Shown here piece after piece: positions 1 through 7,570 of a stretch of 11,309 nucleotides of DNA. Numbering within the stretch: position 1 is the first letter of the stretch; each line of letters begins with the position of its first letter. Made by a program: the position numbers and the translations under genes. Origin of the DNA: an uncultured Roseburia sp. (GTDB lineage Bacteria; Bacillota; Clostridia; Lachnospirales; Lachnospiraceae); NCBI GenBank assembly GCA_947070915.1, contig CAMTDY010000092.1, forward strand, positions 1 to 11,309, written 5' to 3'. The notes beneath the pieces are model-generated. The model was not told the origin of the DNA, did not search any database, and was given only the letters and a program-made list of their open reading frames with translations.

Positions 1-1
1 A

Positions 2-802
2 ATAAAATGTGAGCAGTTTGATCTTTTGGATCATCAGAGATTAAGGGAAAGTATAATGGGGGCTGCCCCTGATGTTCTGATCCATACAGCAGCCCTCGTA
101 AATGTTGATCTCTGTGAGGAAGAACAGGATCTTGCGTATCAGCTCAATACGGAACTCACCGTTTTTTTGGCAAAAGTCTGTGATGAGATTTCCTGTAAAA
201 TGGTTTACATTTCGACGGATGCCGTGTTTGACGGAGAGGATCAAAGGCTCTACAGGGAAGAGGATATTACCCATCCGGTGAATTATTATGGCAAAACCAA
301 ATGGATGGGGGAAGAAGAGGTACTGAAAAGGAATCATCTGGTTGTGAGAACCAATATATATGGATTTAATGTACAGGATAAATATAGTTTTGGGGAATGG
401 ATCTACCAGTCCCTGCAGCGGGGAGAAATCCTCCAGATGTTTACCGATATTGATTTTTCTCCTGTTTTAGTAAATGATCTGACAGAAGTGATCGTAAAGC
501 TGCTGGAAGAGGATAGGTATGGGATGTATCATGTCTGTGCCAGTGGCTGCATTTCCAAATATGATTTTGGAACATACATGCAATCCATATTTTCTTTGAA
601 AGAGGGGCGGATCGAAAAGTCCCAAAGTGATCATTTTCCATTTAAGGCGAGACGGTCAAAGCATATGGGAATGAGCAATAAAAAGGTTAGGGAAACATTG
701 GGAATCTCTCTTCCTTCACCAGAAGAAAGTATAGAAAGATTTTATCGGCTGTTTTGTAATGGATATCATGAAGAATTAAAGAGTTGGGGGAGGTTGTCAT
801 GA
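2..802 (+). CDS. RmlD-like SDR nucleotide-sugar reductase, 5'-truncated
   Basis: The frame is open to the left edge of the window, so this is the last 266 residues of a longer protein. An in-frame TTG at 26 exists but I reject it as the start, because the conserved fold begins before it. The N-terminal Rossmann glycine motif and first beta strand (roughly 30-40 residues) are missing. Visible family marks are the DVLIHTAALVNVD strand and loop, the STDAVFDG segment with catalytic Ser/Thr, and the YGKTK sequence (YxxxK, Tyr codon at 287-289) that supplies the catalytic Tyr and Lys. The family reduces 4-keto NDP-sugars with NAD(P)H in the cytoplasm; dTDP-4-dehydrorhamnose reductase is the type member. 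Its stop overlaps the next start by 4 nt (ATGA), and the next gene is a NeuB-family synthase, so a role in making a sugar for the same glycan is inferred. The substrate is unknown, and it could equally be an epimerase/reductase of another deoxysugar. Confidence 0.85.
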   Translation: MKCEQFDLLDHQRLRESIMGAAPDVLIHTAALVNVDLCEEEQDLAYQLNTELTVFLAKVCDEISCKMVYISTDAVFDGEDQRLYREEDITHPVNYYGKTKWMGEEEVLKRNHLVVRTNIYGFNVQDKYSFGEWIYQSLQRGEILQMFTDIDFSPVLVNDLTEVIVKLLEEDRYGMYHVCASGCISKYDFGTYMQSIFSLKEGRIEKSQSDHFPFKARRSKHMGMSNKKVRETLGISLPSPEESIERFYRLFCNGYHEELKSWGRLS

Positions 803-1869
803 AAATAGGAAACAGGGAGATAACCCAAAATGGAAAACCCTATTTTATCGCAGATATCGCGGCAAATCATGATGGGGATCTGAAACGGGCATTTCATTTG
901 ATCGAACTGGCCAAAGAGGCAGGCGCGGATGTGGCAAAATTTCAGAATTTTAAAGCGAAAACGATCGTAAGCAGGAATGGGTTTGATTCCATGGCACAGA
1001 TGTCTCATCAGGCGAGCTGGAAGAAATCGGTCTATGAAGTTTATGAGGATGCCAGCTTAGAAGACGAATGGACACCCCTCCTAAAAGAAAAGTGTGATAA
1101 AGTGGGAATCGAATATATGACAAGTCCCTATGATTTTGCCTCTGTGGATCACGCTGATCCCTATGTAAATGCGTTCAAGATCGGTTCTGGGGATATCACG
1201 TGGACCGAGATGTTAGCTTATATCGCTGGGAAAAATAAGCCGGTGCTGCTGGCTACCGGTGCTTCTGACCTAAGAGATGTGGACCGGGCCATGAATGAAT
1301 TGGTTCAATACACGAAAGATATTGTATTGATGCAGTGCAATACCAATTATACAGCATGCAGGGAGAATTTTTCATCCATTAACTTGAACGTTTTAAAGAC
1401 CTATGCTGAGCGGTATCCAGGATGTGTGCTGGGACTTTCCGATCATACCTTTGGTCATACGACGGTTTTAGGTGCTTTGGCATTAGGTGCCCGTGTGTTT
1501 GAGAAGCATTTCACAGATGATAATCACCGGGAAGGACCGGACCATAAATTTGCTATGAATCCAAGAACATGGAGAGAGATGGTGGAGGCTTCCATGGAAT
1601 TATATGAGGCATTGGGAGATGGCATAAAAAAGGTGGAGAAAAATGAACAGGATTCCGTAATTGTTCAGCAGCGTGGGGTTTATCTGGTCAGGGATTTAAA
1701 AGCTGGAGAATGTATCACGAAAGAGGATGTTTTTCCCCTTCGTCCACTGAAAAAAGACTGTGTCTATCCATTTGATCTGGATAAAGTGATTGGAAAGCGT
1801 TTGAAACGTGATATGAAAGCAGACGAATGTCTGACATGGGAGGTATTAGAAAATGATCAGCGGAAATAA
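799..1869 (+). CDS. NeuB-family nonulosonic acid synthase with C-terminal SAF domain
   Basis: This 356-aa protein belongs to the N-acetylneuraminate/pseudaminate/legionaminate synthase family, which condenses phosphoenolpyruvate with a six-carbon amino sugar to give a nine-carbon 2-keto acid. The ATG at 799 is preferred over an in-frame TTG at 784 because GGGGGAGG at 786-793 sits 5 nt before it and the ATGA overlap with the upstream gene is typical of coupled translation. The TIM barrel spans about residues 1-275, with K47 in AKFQ, TSP at 108-110, KIGSGD at 127-132, H217 in SDHT and H237 in EKHF; the two His match the metal ligands of characterised NeuB. The SAF (antifreeze-like) domain is about 288-350, with R292 in QRGVY at the position that contacts substrate in NeuB. 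The usual QCTSxYPxP stretch is QCNTNYTACREN here, as in an uncharacterised branch of the family. Length is normal. The exact sugar (Neu, Pse, Leg or other) cannot be assigned. Confidence 0.9.
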   Translation: MKIGNREITQNGKPYFIADIAANHDGDLKRAFHLIELAKEAGADVAKFQNFKAKTIVSRNGFDSMAQMSHQASWKKSVYEVYEDASLEDEWTPLLKEKCDKVGIEYMTSPYDFASVDHADPYVNAFKIGSGDITWTEMLAYIAGKNKPVLLATGASDLRDVDRAMNELVQYTKDIVLMQCNTNYTACRENFSSINLNVLKTYAERYPGCVLGLSDHTFGHTTVLGALALGARVFEKHFTDDNHREGPDHKFAMNPRTWREMVEASMELYEALGDGIKKVEKNEQDSVIVQQRGVYLVRDLKAGECITKEDVFPLRPLKKDCVYPFDLDKVIGKRLKRDMKADECLTWEVLENDQRK

Positions 1870-2389
1870 AGTGTATCTGACATCAATTGAGGCGGGGGAT
1901 CTGGAACAACTTCGTTATTGGAGGAATCTCCCAGAATTTAGAAAGCATTTTCGTGAGTACCGGGAGATAAGTTCCAGTATGCAGCAAGGATGGTTCGAGA
2001 GTGTTGTAAATAGGGATCCTTCAACAATTATGTTTGCGATACGCATGAAGGATACGGATGAATTGGTGGGATGCTGCGGCTTGTGTTATATCAACTGGGT
2101 TCACCGGCATTCCGACCTGTCTCTATATATCGGAAAAGATAACGTCTATATTGATAACGAAGGAATCGCGGAAGAAAGCTGTCGATTACTTTTTGATTAT
2201 GGTTTTCATGAATTGGGATTGAATAAAATCTGGACCGAAATTTATGAATTTGACAGTAAGAAATATGATCTGTATAAAAAGTTTGGATTTCATGAGGATG
2301 GTTTCTTGAGAAAACAGTATTTTTATGAAGGGAAGTGGTGGGGAGCCTACATCCTTTCACTGCTTGGGGAAGAGTACGATCACATTTGA
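1853..2389 (+). CDS. GNAT N-acetyltransferase, RimJ/RimL- or PseH-like
   Basis: This 178-aa GNAT-fold acetyltransferase starts 17 nt before the end of the NeuB-like gene, with GGGAGG at 1838-1843 nine bases ahead of the ATG, so translation is probably coupled. The N terminus (GNKVYLTSIEAGDLEQLRYW) and the WRN motif are typical of the RimJ/RimL group. The acetyl-CoA pyrophosphate loop falls at DNEGIAEES (101-109), where the usual Q/R-x-x-G-x-A starts with Asp; G104 and A106 are kept. YKKFGF near 141-146 is the standard C-terminal beta-strand motif. By position in a nonulosonate-type cluster it most likely acetylates an amino group of the sugar precursor, as PseH does on UDP-4-amino sugars, but ribosomal-protein or small-molecule acetylation by a relative of RimJ cannot be excluded from sequence alone. 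Confidence 0.85.
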   Translation: MISGNKVYLTSIEAGDLEQLRYWRNLPEFRKHFREYREISSSMQQGWFESVVNRDPSTIMFAIRMKDTDELVGCCGLCYINWVHRHSDLSLYIGKDNVYIDNEGIAEESCRLLFDYGFHELGLNKIWTEIYEFDSKKYDLYKKFGFHEDGFLRKQYFYEGKWWGAYILSLLGEEYDHI

Positions 2390-2425
2390 TCCCATATTTG
2401 TGTTGATGAAAAAAGGAGAGAGAAA

Positions 2426-3409
2426 ATGGAGAAATCAGACAGAGGGCATGTAACAAGATATGATATTGTTGATGTGGTAGAGAGATTGAAAGTGATCCAT
2501 GGCGAGCGGTTTGTAAAGTACCGGAGAGACTGGGATGAGACGTGTAAGGGTGAAGAAGCTTCGGAATATCCTTTGTTTATCGAGCTTGGGATCAATTCTG
2601 ACTGTAACCTGTGCTGCAAAATGTGTGCAAGACGTTTTGACAAGAACATGAATAACAAACATGTAAATATGCCCCTGGGACTGGTGGATCGGATTGTAGA
2701 GCAAAGCAAGGAGTTTCATCTCCCGGCTATTTTAATTGGGCAGGACTCAGAATGTCTTCTTCACCCACAGATTAAAGAGATCGTGAGAAGAGTGAAAACG
2801 ATAGATCCTGTAGATTTTTTTCTGATCACCAACGGGACACTTTTGACGAAAGAGATGTCGAAATTTCTCATTGATATAGAAATAGACCGTCTGCAGATTT
2901 CAATCGATGCTTCGACGAAGGAAACCTATAAGGAAATACGCGGAGGGAATCTAGAGTCATTGGAGCGGAATATATATGATTTTTTAGACATTCGGACAGC
3001 CATGGGAAAAGAAAGACCGTTTCTGAGACTGAGTTTTTGCAAGCAGCCAGATAATCTGGATGAGCAGGAAGCGTTTATCGAAAAATGGGGACATGTTGCA
3101 GATATGGTAGATTTTCAGGAATATCTTGATTTGTCGAATGTTCTGGAACTGGCGGATAAGGAATATAAAGAGTACCATTGTCCAGATCCGTTTCAGCGGC
3201 TGGTAATTGATTATGAGGGGAATATGTATGGCTGTTGTTGTATTGGATATAACAGGCACTTTTTGCTGGGAAATTTAAAAGATACTTCAATTATGGAAGC
3301 GTGGAATTCTGAGACAATGAATGATCTGCGTCAGAGTTTCCGTACCCAGAATCTGAAAAAGGTGTGTTTGAACTGCAGAGCTAACAGTGGTACTGCCAGC
3401 GGGGACTGA
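2426..3409 (+). CDS. radical SAM/SPASM domain protein
   Basis: This 327-aa protein starts at an ATG with AAGGAG (2413-2418) 7 nt upstream, 36 nt after the acetyltransferase gene. C60, C64 and C67 form the CX3CX2C motif that binds the SAM-cleaving 4Fe-4S cluster, in the context INSDCNLCCKMCAR. SECLLHP at 108-114 is the degenerate counterpart of the GGEP motif, and QISIDAS near 157-163 matches the family's later barrel strand. The C terminus is SPASM-like: C252, a CCC run at 270-272 (YGCCC), the NLKDTSIMEAWNS segment and C314/C317, which probably hold an auxiliary iron-sulfur cluster. Relatives occur in bacterial polysaccharide and spore-coat clusters and act by radical chemistry on sugars or peptides; none is specific enough to name a reaction. 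No peptide precursor gene is visible nearby, so a modification of the cluster's sugar is the simpler inference. It is the last gene of the operon, with a terminator 38 nt downstream. Confidence 0.88.
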   Translation: MEKSDRGHVTRYDIVDVVERLKVIHGERFVKYRRDWDETCKGEEASEYPLFIELGINSDCNLCCKMCARRFDKNMNNKHVNMPLGLVDRIVEQSKEFHLPAILIGQDSECLLHPQIKEIVRRVKTIDPVDFFLITNGTLLTKEMSKFLIDIEIDRLQISIDASTKETYKEIRGGNLESLERNIYDFLDIRTAMGKERPFLRLSFCKQPDNLDEQEAFIEKWGHVADMVDFQEYLDLSNVLELADKEYKEYHCPDPFQRLVIDYEGNMYGCCCIGYNRHFLLGNLKDTSIMEAWNSETMNDLRQSFRTQNLKKVCLNCRANSGTASGD

Positions 3410-3446
3410 GAAAATAATAATGAGCGCTATTCCTATCAAGTGACTG

Positions 3447-3488
3447 GACTGCCACCGACAAAGACAATTTTGCTGTGGCGGTCTTTTT
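3447..3488 (+). terminator. intrinsic terminator of the glycan operon
   Basis: The arms GACTGCCAC (3447-3455) and GTGGCGGTC (3475-3483) form nine pairs with one T-G wobble. An inner CAAA/TTTG pairing tightens the loop, and five T follow at 3484-3488. It lies 38 nt after the radical SAM stop and just before the next promoter, so it separates the two transcription units. Confidence 0.88.
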
Positions 3489-3499
3489 GTGCCAAAATC

Positions 3500-3528
3500 T
3501 TGACTTCTTTTAATCATGTGAGTACAAT
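3500..3528 (+). promoter_or_regulatory. sigma-A type promoter of the kinase/binding-protein operon
   Basis: TTGACT at 3500-3505 and TACAAT at 3523-3528 are separated by exactly 17 bp, each one mismatch from the vegetative consensus. The predicted transcript starts near 3535, giving a short leader of about 35 nt with no obvious operator palindrome. Confidence 0.85.
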
Positions 3529-3570
3529 GGTATATATAGAAGAATATATAATAAAAGGATGATTCATGAG

Positions 3571-6147
3571 ATGAAAAAGAGAAAGAAAAGAAATCGAACA
3601 AGAAGAGGCATTCATTTAATTATCCCCATTATATTGTTTTTTTCTATTATGGGTGTGGCAGTGTATTTGGCGGCGGATAAAATTTCGACAAAGATGTCAG
3701 CCTCTGCGGTAGAAAACCTAAGTGAAAATCTGGACCTGATACGGGGGACGATAGAGGTGATGCTCAAAAGGGAGGCAGAGTTTCAAAAGCTGCTGGCTCA
3801 GGAGATCGCCACTATGGAGGATCCCGAAGAGTTTATCCGGTCTTATAATAGAAATGATACCATGGTCAAGATATCCATGGTATCATCTGGACATTCTGAG
3901 GGGATTTCCAATTCCGGGAGCTCATTTTCTCCTAAGGAATTAGATTTTTCATCAGGGAAGACAGTCCAGGGACTGGCGATGTCCCAGTCCTATTTAAATG
4001 GTATGGGAACCTGGGCATATACAATGAGATGTCCGATCAAAAAGAAAGACAAGGAGATTGCAACCCTTTACATAGAGTATGTCTATGATTCTTTTGAGGA
4101 TGCGCTGCCAAATAAATTTTATAATAACAGTGCCATTCTTTATATTATGGATGTAAAGAGCCAGAGGCTGGTGTTAAAGCCGAAAGGAATGGGAGAACGG
4201 GCGGCAGGGCACATAAATTTGTTAGATTTTTACCGTGCCAATAAAATAAATGAAGAGAAAATAAAAACAAAGGTTTCAGACCATATTAAAGCGGGAAAAA
4301 ATATTATGTTCTACCATGATATACAGGAGAAAGAATCCTTGATTTATATGTGGTCGGTCAACGGCGGAGTTACATATCTGATAGGGTATGTGCCGGTAGA
4401 GGCGATTCAGCGGGAAGGAACGGCGGTAAACCACAATATTTATTTTGTGGTGATGGTCATGCTGCTGACCTTTTTTATCTGCTGTGGGTTGTTCTTTTTC
4501 AGCCAGAGACAGCAGAATAAGAGCAGAAAAGAGCGGGAGAGAGAACGGGAGATCCATAATAAACAGCTGGCAGAGGCATTGCAGGTGGCGCAGATTGCGA
4601 ATCAATCAAAAACCACTTTTCTTTCCAATATGTCACATGATATCCGGACGCCGATGAATGCGATCCTGGGATTTACCTCTCTGCTGGCAAAGGAAGCGGA
4701 TAATGCTGCAAAGGTAAAGGAATATACGAAAAAGATCACCGCGTCCGGGCAGCATTTGCTCAGCCTGATCAATGATGTTTTAGATGTATCCAAGATTGAG
4801 AGCGGAAAAGTCGTGTTGACCATTGGGGAGTTTACCTTGAGCAGCATGATATCATCGGTGGACGCCATTATCCGCCCGGCTGCTGAAGACAGGGGACAGA
4901 CCTTTGAAGTTACGGTAACCGGTGTGAAGCATGAGTATCTCATAGGAGATGAGACAAGGATCAACCAGATATTGATCAACCTTCTGTCCAATGCAGTGAA
5001 GTATACCCAGGAAGGCGGGAAGATCTGGCTGCGCATCATTGGGCTGGAGCAGCGTTCCAGCCAGTATGAGCATATACGGATCGAGGTTGAGGATAATGGC
5101 TATGGTATGACGCCGGAATATCTCGAGGTTATATTTGACGCATTTACCAGAGCCGAGAACAGCACTACCAACAAGGTGCAGGGAACAGGGCTGGGTATGG
5201 CGATCACAAAAAATATTGTTAAACTTATGGGAGGAACGATTGAGGTCGCCAGCGAGGTAGATAAGGGAAGCTGCTTTACGGTGGATCTGGAGCTTCGTAT
5301 TCCTGAAGAGGTAATAGATGAACAGTTCTGGAAGGAGCATGGCATTTCCAGAATGCTTGTTGTGGACGACGAAGAAGATATTCTCGACAATGTGCAAATG
5401 CTTATGGAGGATACGACCGTTTCTGTGGATGTATCCCGCAGTGGTGAGGAGGGGATCCAGAAGGTGTGGGAAGCCTGTGAGCAGAAGAATCCTTATCATA
5501 TGATCCTGCTGGACTGGAATATGCCTAAAATGAATGGTATTGAGGCTGCCAGACAGATCCGGGAAAAATTGTCTCAACACGTTTCCATTCTTCTTTTGAC
5601 ATCCTATGACTGGGATGAATTAGAGGAAGAGGCAGAACAGGCTGGCATTGATGGGTTTCTTTCCAAACCATTTTTTGTGTCTGCTCTAAAAGAGAAAGTG
5701 AGGGAGCTTCATTTAGGAATTTCCAGCGAGGACAAGAAAGAAGATGAGGTGCAGGACTACAGCCTGGAGGGGCGTAACTTCCTGGTGGCAGAGGACAATG
5801 AGATCAATTCGGAAATTTTGTCAGAAGTATTAAGCGGAGAAGGTGCCGCCTGTGAGATTGCAGAGAACGGTGAGCTGGCGCTGGAGCGGTTCTCCCGTGC
5901 AGAAAAAGATGAATTTGATGCTATTCTGATGGATGTACAGATGCCGGTAATGAACGGATATGAGGCAACCAGGGCAATCCGTGCACTGGAGCGCGAGGAT
6001 GCAAAAACAATACCTATCATTGCAATGACGGCAAACGCCTTTGCAGAAGATGTAAAAGACGCTTTGGCTGCGGGGATGAATGCGCATATCGCCAAGCCGA
6101 TTGACATGGAATCAATCAAGAAAACACTGGCAAAGTATTTAGTATGA
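3571..6147 (+). CDS. membrane hybrid sensor histidine kinase with two receiver domains
   Basis: The protein is 858 aa from the ATG at 3571, chosen because AAGGATG at 3555-3561 is well spaced for it; an ATG at 3559, four codons earlier, abuts that site. After a basic N terminus, TM1 spans about 15-34, an extracellular sensor about 35-289 (Cache-like by layout, not proven) and TM2 about 290-311. A charged coiled coil without clear HAMP leads to HisKA with H356 in MSHDIRTPMNAI. The HATPase (about 457-574) shows the N box, DNGYGM and GTGLGM. REC1 (about 594-712) has D599/D600, phospho-acceptor D648, T677 and K699. REC2 (about 736-854) has E741/D742, D788, T820 and K842. All catalytic residues are intact. 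There is no HPt or DNA-binding domain, so a phosphorelay partner must be encoded elsewhere. Thirteen bases downstream lies a sugar-binding-type lipoprotein gene, suggesting the pair senses an extracellular ligand, probably a carbohydrate. Confidence 0.93.
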   Translation: MKKRKKRNRTRRGIHLIIPIILFFSIMGVAVYLAADKISTKMSASAVENLSENLDLIRGTIEVMLKREAEFQKLLAQEIATMEDPEEFIRSYNRNDTMVKISMVSSGHSEGISNSGSSFSPKELDFSSGKTVQGLAMSQSYLNGMGTWAYTMRCPIKKKDKEIATLYIEYVYDSFEDALPNKFYNNSAILYIMDVKSQRLVLKPKGMGERAAGHINLLDFYRANKINEEKIKTKVSDHIKAGKNIMFYHDIQEKESLIYMWSVNGGVTYLIGYVPVEAIQREGTAVNHNIYFVVMVMLLTFFICCGLFFFSQRQQNKSRKEREREREIHNKQLAEALQVAQIANQSKTTFLSNMSHDIRTPMNAILGFTSLLAKEADNAAKVKEYTKKITASGQHLLSLINDVLDVSKIESGKVVLTIGEFTLSSMISSVDAIIRPAAEDRGQTFEVTVTGVKHEYLIGDETRINQILINLLSNAVKYTQEGGKIWLRIIGLEQRSSQYEHIRIEVEDNGYGMTPEYLEVIFDAFTRAENSTTNKVQGTGLGMAITKNIVKLMGGTIEVASEVDKGSCFTVDLELRIPEEVIDEQFWKEHGISRMLVVDDEEDILDNVQMLMEDTTVSVDVSRSGEEGIQKVWEACEQKNPYHMILLDWNMPKMNGIEAARQIREKLSQHVSILLLTSYDWDELEEEAEQAGIDGFLSKPFFVSALKEKVRELHLGISSEDKKEDEVQDYSLEGRNFLVAEDNEINSEILSEVLSGEGAACEIAENGELALERFSRAEKDEFDAILMDVQMPVMNGYEATRAIRALEREDAKTIPIIAMTANAFAEDVKDALAAGMNAHIAKPIDMESIKKTLAKYLV
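3854..3886. repeat. perfect 12-bp inverted repeat inside the kinase gene
   Basis: ATGATACCATGG (3854-3865) and CCATGGTATCAT (3875-3886) are perfect reverse complements around a 9-nt loop. It lies in the codons of the extracellular sensor region (NDTMVKISMVS). No T-run follows, so it is not an ordinary terminator. It would make a stable mRNA hairpin about 285 nt into the coding region; function unknown. Confidence 0.75.
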
Positions 6148-6160
6148 AAGGAAGAGTGGG

Positions 6161-7477
6161 ATGATAATTTTTTTAAAAAAGAAGTTTAAAAGAATAACTG
6201 CTATATCCCTTGTGGGAGTTATGGTATTTACGATGGCTGCCTGTACAAAGAATGGGGATTCCGATGAAAATCTGGTAAGCGGCAGGGAGAATGGTATCAA
6301 GACGGTAAATCTCTTTGGCCCTATGGAAAAAACGGATCCGGATGCGGATAATATTGCGAGAACGGCATTTGATATCACCGTCTGCGAGGCGGAAAAGAAA
6401 CTTGGCCTTACGGTGGAATATAGAACCTATACTGCTGAGAATTATAAGGAGAAGACCTATGATGATGTTACCCTGGACCGGGCACGCAATAATATGGATG
6501 ATCTGTACCTGTTAAATCCTGACACGATCCAGGTGTTGGGAAATGAGGGGAGACTGGCAGATTTATCGGTGCTGGACAGTGCCAAAAATCTGAGAGATGT
6601 GGTGAAGATTGCCAACACTGTAAATGGGAAACTGGTGGCGATCCCTCAGGAGGTGGTAGTCCATGGTCTGTTTGTCAACAAAGATATGTTTGACAAATAT
6701 GGCCTGGAACTGCCTGATACACCAGAGGAACTGCTGGAGTGCTGCCGGGTATTTAAGGAGAAAGGGATTGAGACACCCATTGGGGCGAACCGCTGGTGGC
6801 TGGAATGTTTTGTTCTGGCACAGGCTTATGCAGACCTGTATAATGGAGAACATACGAGTGAGGAGATTGAAGCGATCAACAGCGGTAAAAAGAAACTAAG
6901 TGATTATATGCGCCCTGGTTTCGAGTATCTGAAAAAACTGATGGATGCGGGATATATTGATGCAGACAAAGCCTATACCTACGAGGCCATTGACGGTGAG
7001 GGACCAGATTTCAGAGCCCAGAAGACGCCGATTGTCATGGCATACTGGGGAGCTGCCAATGCAGAGACTGCTTATGGGAAAGTGGACTTTAATCTGCAGG
7101 TGATCGGGTTTCCCAGCCAGCGCGGTCAGATGCCGGTGATCTCTATGACAGGATATGGTGTCCTTGCAGAAGCCCAGAATCTGAAAGCTACGAAAGAGGT
7201 TCTGAATATTATCCTTTCCGATGAGCAGCTCAAGACATATTCAGAGACCAATAAAGTGATATCTCCTTCCAAGAATGTGGAAGTAGATTGCGTCGATGCA
7301 TTAAAGCCCCTTAAGGATAAGGTGGATGAGGGCATTTATGTACTTGGTTCCAATGCCAGTATGAAGGTGGAACAGTGGGGCAACATTTGTAACATTGTCA
7401 GGGATCTGTTAAAGGGTTCTTCCGTGGAGGAATGTATGGAAAAGTTTGATAAGCTTCAGGAAGATTCGCTGGGATGA
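6161..7477 (+). CDS. extracellular solute-binding lipoprotein (ABC sugar-binding family 1 type)
   Basis: This 438-aa protein begins 13 nt after the kinase stop, with AAAGGAAGAG ahead of the ATG. It has a basic start, a hydrophobic stretch and a lipobox TMAAC with C28, so it is predicted to be lipid-anchored outside the membrane. The mature part has the two-lobed binding-protein pattern: DDLYLLNPDTIQVLGNEGRLADLS near 113-136, GKLVAIPQEVVVHGLFVNKDMFDKYGLELPDTPEELL near 156-192, which is the classic lobe motif of sugar-binding family 1, and PIVMAYWGAAN near 290-300. Family members deliver oligosaccharides to ABC permeases, but no permease or ATPase gene is adjacent; the neighbours are the kinase and an unrelated lipoprotein. 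It may therefore serve as a co-sensor for the kinase, or share a transporter encoded elsewhere. The ligand cannot be read from sequence. I see no terminator directly after it, so some read-through into the next gene is possible. Confidence 0.9.
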   Translation: MIIFLKKKFKRITAISLVGVMVFTMAACTKNGDSDENLVSGRENGIKTVNLFGPMEKTDPDADNIARTAFDITVCEAEKKLGLTVEYRTYTAENYKEKTYDDVTLDRARNNMDDLYLLNPDTIQVLGNEGRLADLSVLDSAKNLRDVVKIANTVNGKLVAIPQEVVVHGLFVNKDMFDKYGLELPDTPEELLECCRVFKEKGIETPIGANRWWLECFVLAQAYADLYNGEHTSEEIEAINSGKKKLSDYMRPGFEYLKKLMDAGYIDADKAYTYEAIDGEGPDFRAQKTPIVMAYWGAANAETAYGKVDFNLQVIGFPSQRGQMPVISMTGYGVLAEAQNLKATKEVLNIILSDEQLKTYSETNKVISPSKNVEVDCVDALKPLKDKVDEGIYVLGSNASMKVEQWGNICNIVRDLLKGSSVEECMEKFDKLQEDSLG

Positions 7478-7500
7478 CCGGAGCTTTATTTCCTTTTCTA

Positions 7501-7529
7501 TTCGTAAGATATTTGTAAGGGTTTTGTAG
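7501..7529 (+). promoter_or_regulatory. three 11-bp-phased direct repeats, likely response-regulator site
   Basis: TTCGTAAG starts at 7501, TTTGTAAG at 7512 and TTTGTAGA at 7523, each exactly 11 bp from the next. The last ends 2 bp before the TATAAT box. Direct repeats with about one helical turn spacing that replace a -35 element are the usual binding pattern of OmpR/PhoB-type response regulators. The regulator's identity is not known, and no such regulator is encoded in the window. Confidence 0.6.
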
Positions 7530-7531
7530 AC

Positions 7532-7537
7532 TATAAT
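7532..7537 (+). promoter_or_regulatory. -10 box of the unknown-lipoprotein promoter
   Basis: A perfect TATAAT sits at 7532-7537, but the region 16-18 bp upstream holds no good TTGACA match; it is occupied by the phased repeats. This fits an activator-dependent promoter with transcription starting near 7544 and a leader of about 80 nt. Confidence 0.6.
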
Positions 7538-7570
7538 TAAAGATTTCTGAGATAAGCTATATCTAAAGCA

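Noticed and set aside
26..28. TTG as the start of the first gene
   Set aside because: The frame is open to base 2 and the RmlD-type fold needs an N-terminal glycine motif that would lie before the window; the gene is simply cut by the left edge.
784..798. TTG start for the NeuB-like gene
   Set aside because: It overlaps the ribosome site itself; ATG at 799 has the right spacing and the family's N terminus begins there.
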